From an uncultured Helicobacter sp. (GTDB lineage: Bacteria > Campylobacterota > Campylobacteria > Campylobacterales > Helicobacteraceae): 6,449 bases of DNA. The notes beneath the pieces were generated by a model. That model was not told the DNA's origin and did not search any database. It saw nothing but the letters and a program-made list of their open reading frames with translations. The translations under genes and the position numbers were made by a program. Positions 5,453-6,449 of this stretch are shown piece after piece. Numbering within the stretch: position 1 is the first letter of the stretch; every line of letters starts with the position of its first letter. The stretch is taken from NCBI GenBank assembly GCA_944325475.1, contig CALVAF010000140.1:1-6449 (forward strand), given 5' to 3'.

Positions 5453-6449
5453 TCAACCCTTTTTAATTTTAATTCTTTGAATCGCATCCAATAAAAGAGC
5501 GATGGTCGTGCCATTGTGCATAAAAGCCGTCTGAATTGCACTTAACTTCCCAAAAGTTGCTAATGCAAGAATCAAGCTATTAATCCCCACAGTGATTTTA
5601 AAGCCCCTTTGAACTTTGTTAAGACAAGCAGTCGCAAACTCCCTTGCCTCCGCCACTGCTTCAATATCATCACGCAGTAGCACAACATCTGCACTTGCTT
5701 TAGCAATATCCGCACCTTTGTGCATTCCAATACCCGTATCTGCACGGATAAGGGCTGGGGCATCATTGATTCCATCACCTACAAAAGCGACTTTTTTGCC
5801 CTCTTGCATAATCTGCTCTAGAATTTCCGCCTTTTGTGTGGGCAAAAGCTCAGCATAGTAGCGGTTAATTCCAAGCTCTTTGGCAATTTGTGCGGCTTTT
5901 TGCCTTGTATCGCCAGTTAGCATAATAATTTCCTTAACGCCACTTGCCCTAAGTCGCCTTAAAGCTTTTTTAGAATTTTCTCTCAAAATATCCTTAAGCA
6001 AAATCACACCTAAAAGCTGGGAATCATAACCGATAAACAAGGGGGTTTCACCACTTGCTAAAATCCCCTCTACCTGCACTTGATAAGGTTCAAAACTAAT
6101 TCCCTCATCGTCCTCTAGAAAATGCCTACTCCCAATCACAACACTTTTTCCATTGACTTCACTTTTAACACCATGGGCAACAATGAAAGTCACTTCATCG
6201 TGGTGAAAATGCACGAATTGCCTTTCTTTTGCAGCTTTCACGACAGCTTGGGCAACAGGGTGGAAGTAATGCTCCTCAATGCTTGCAGCAAGATTCAAAA
6301 TCAAATCCCTATCCCATTTAGGCGAGAAAGAATGCACTTCTAGCACCTCCAAATCCCCTTTTGTCAATGTCCCCGTTTTGTCAAAAATAAACACTTCACT
6401 CATTTGCAGCGATTCTAAGCTTTTAGCCCCTTTGATGATGATTCCTTCT
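5453..6449 (-). CDS. P1B-type heavy-metal-translocating ATPase, C-terminal half (5' end beyond window)
   Basis: Inner-membrane ion pump that drives a metal cation across the membrane by ATP hydrolysis through an aspartyl-phosphate. The frame stays open to the right edge (EGIIIKG just before the P domain, typical of the family), so the gene is cut by the window. Its N-terminal metal-binding part, TM1-6 and the CPC/SPC-type ion site are missing. Numbering from the Met codon at 6401-6403: phosphorylation motif DKTGT at 8-12, nucleotide-binding EEHYFHP at 43-49, AHGV at 76-79, hinge TGD at 163-165, Mg-binding GDGIND at 209-214. The last two helices lie at about 266-286 and 287-308, with HNGTT at 296-300 in the final one. 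That Met is internal, not the start, because it lies only seven residues before the catalytic Asp. About 331 residues are visible of a usual 650-800. P1B membership is clear. The metal cannot be assigned: HNGTT is neither the classic Cu nor the Zn/Cd signature. A 35-codon gene begins one base after its TGA. Confidence 0.93.
   Translation of the reverse strand, partial: EGIIIKGAKSLESLQMSEVFIFDKTGTLTKGDLEVLEVHSFSPKWDRDLILNLAASIEEHYFHPVAQAVVKAAKERQFVHFHHDEVTFIVAHGVKSEVNGKSVVIGSRHFLEDDEGISFEPYQVQVEGILASGETPLFIGYDSQLLGVILLKDILRENSKKALRRLRASGVKEIIMLTGDTRQKAAQIAKELGINRYYAELLPTQKAEILEQIMQEGKKVAFVGDGINDAPALIRADTGIGMHKGADIAKASADVVLLRDDIEAVAEAREFATACLNKVQRGFKITVGINSLILALATFGKLSAIQTAFMHNGTTIALLLDAIQRIKIKKG
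5457..5461 (-). promoter_or_regulatory. Shine-Dalgarno AAGGG that sets the GTG start of the 35-aa protein
   Basis: AAGGG lies within the last sense codons of the ATPase gene, five bases before GTG at 5449-5451. The ATPase TGA sits in the spacer. This arrangement supports translational coupling and the short version of the small protein. Confidence 0.55.

Noticed and set aside
6401..6403. ATG as the start of the ATPase gene
   Set aside because: It would leave the catalytic Asp at residue 8 and omit all upstream membrane helices; the frame continues open to the window edge with family-typical sequence.

Overview
The window looks like a chromosomal segment from a Campylobacterota (epsilonproteobacterial) genome, most likely Helicobacter or a close relative. 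This rests on the moderately AT-rich base composition, Lys/Ser/Gln/Asn-rich proteins, very tight gene packing with ATGA overlaps, and the general look of the transporter proteins. It is an inference; there is no rRNA or other species marker here.

All convincing genes lie on the minus strand and are transcribed from the right edge to the left. In order they are: the 3' half of a P1B-type metal-transporting ATPase (runs off the right edge, ends at 5453); a 35-residue single-helix membrane protein (5451-5344); a 71-residue two-helix membrane protein (5347-5132); a NodT/TolC-type outer membrane efflux lipoprotein (5074-3602); a MacA-type periplasmic adaptor (3605-2292); a MacB/LolD-type ABC ATPase (2280-1468); and a MacB-type permease (1471-251). 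Three junctions are four-base ATGA overlaps (5347/5344, 3605/3602, 1471/1468), and the others are 1, 11 and 57 bases. The set therefore reads as one likely operon, or two if a promoter hides in the 57-base gap at 5075-5131.

The last four genes form a complete tripartite ABC efflux pump of the MacA-MacB-TolC kind. The outer membrane channel is encoded first, and MacB is split into separate ATPase and permease polypeptides. The permease and ATPase would sit in the inner membrane, the adaptor would span the periplasm, and the lipoprotein channel would open to the outside. The P-type ATPase and the two tiny membrane proteins precede the pump and form their own translationally coupled cluster. Whether the two clusters work on one substrate (for example metal stress plus export of a siderophore, peptide or toxic compound) cannot be read from the sequence.

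The left 250 bases downstream of the operon carry a hairpin followed by a T tract on the minus strand (a possible operon terminator) and a speculative 26-codon plus-strand reading frame for a basic peptide. Notable oddities are a 15-base in-frame tandem repeat giving a 23-residue pure Ser/Thr stretch inside the adaptor, a polar tail on the ABC ATPase, start-codon ambiguities resolved by Shine-Dalgarno spacing, and a His-x13-His helix in the 71-residue protein. No CRISPR array, tRNA, rRNA, insertion sequence or attachment site was seen.
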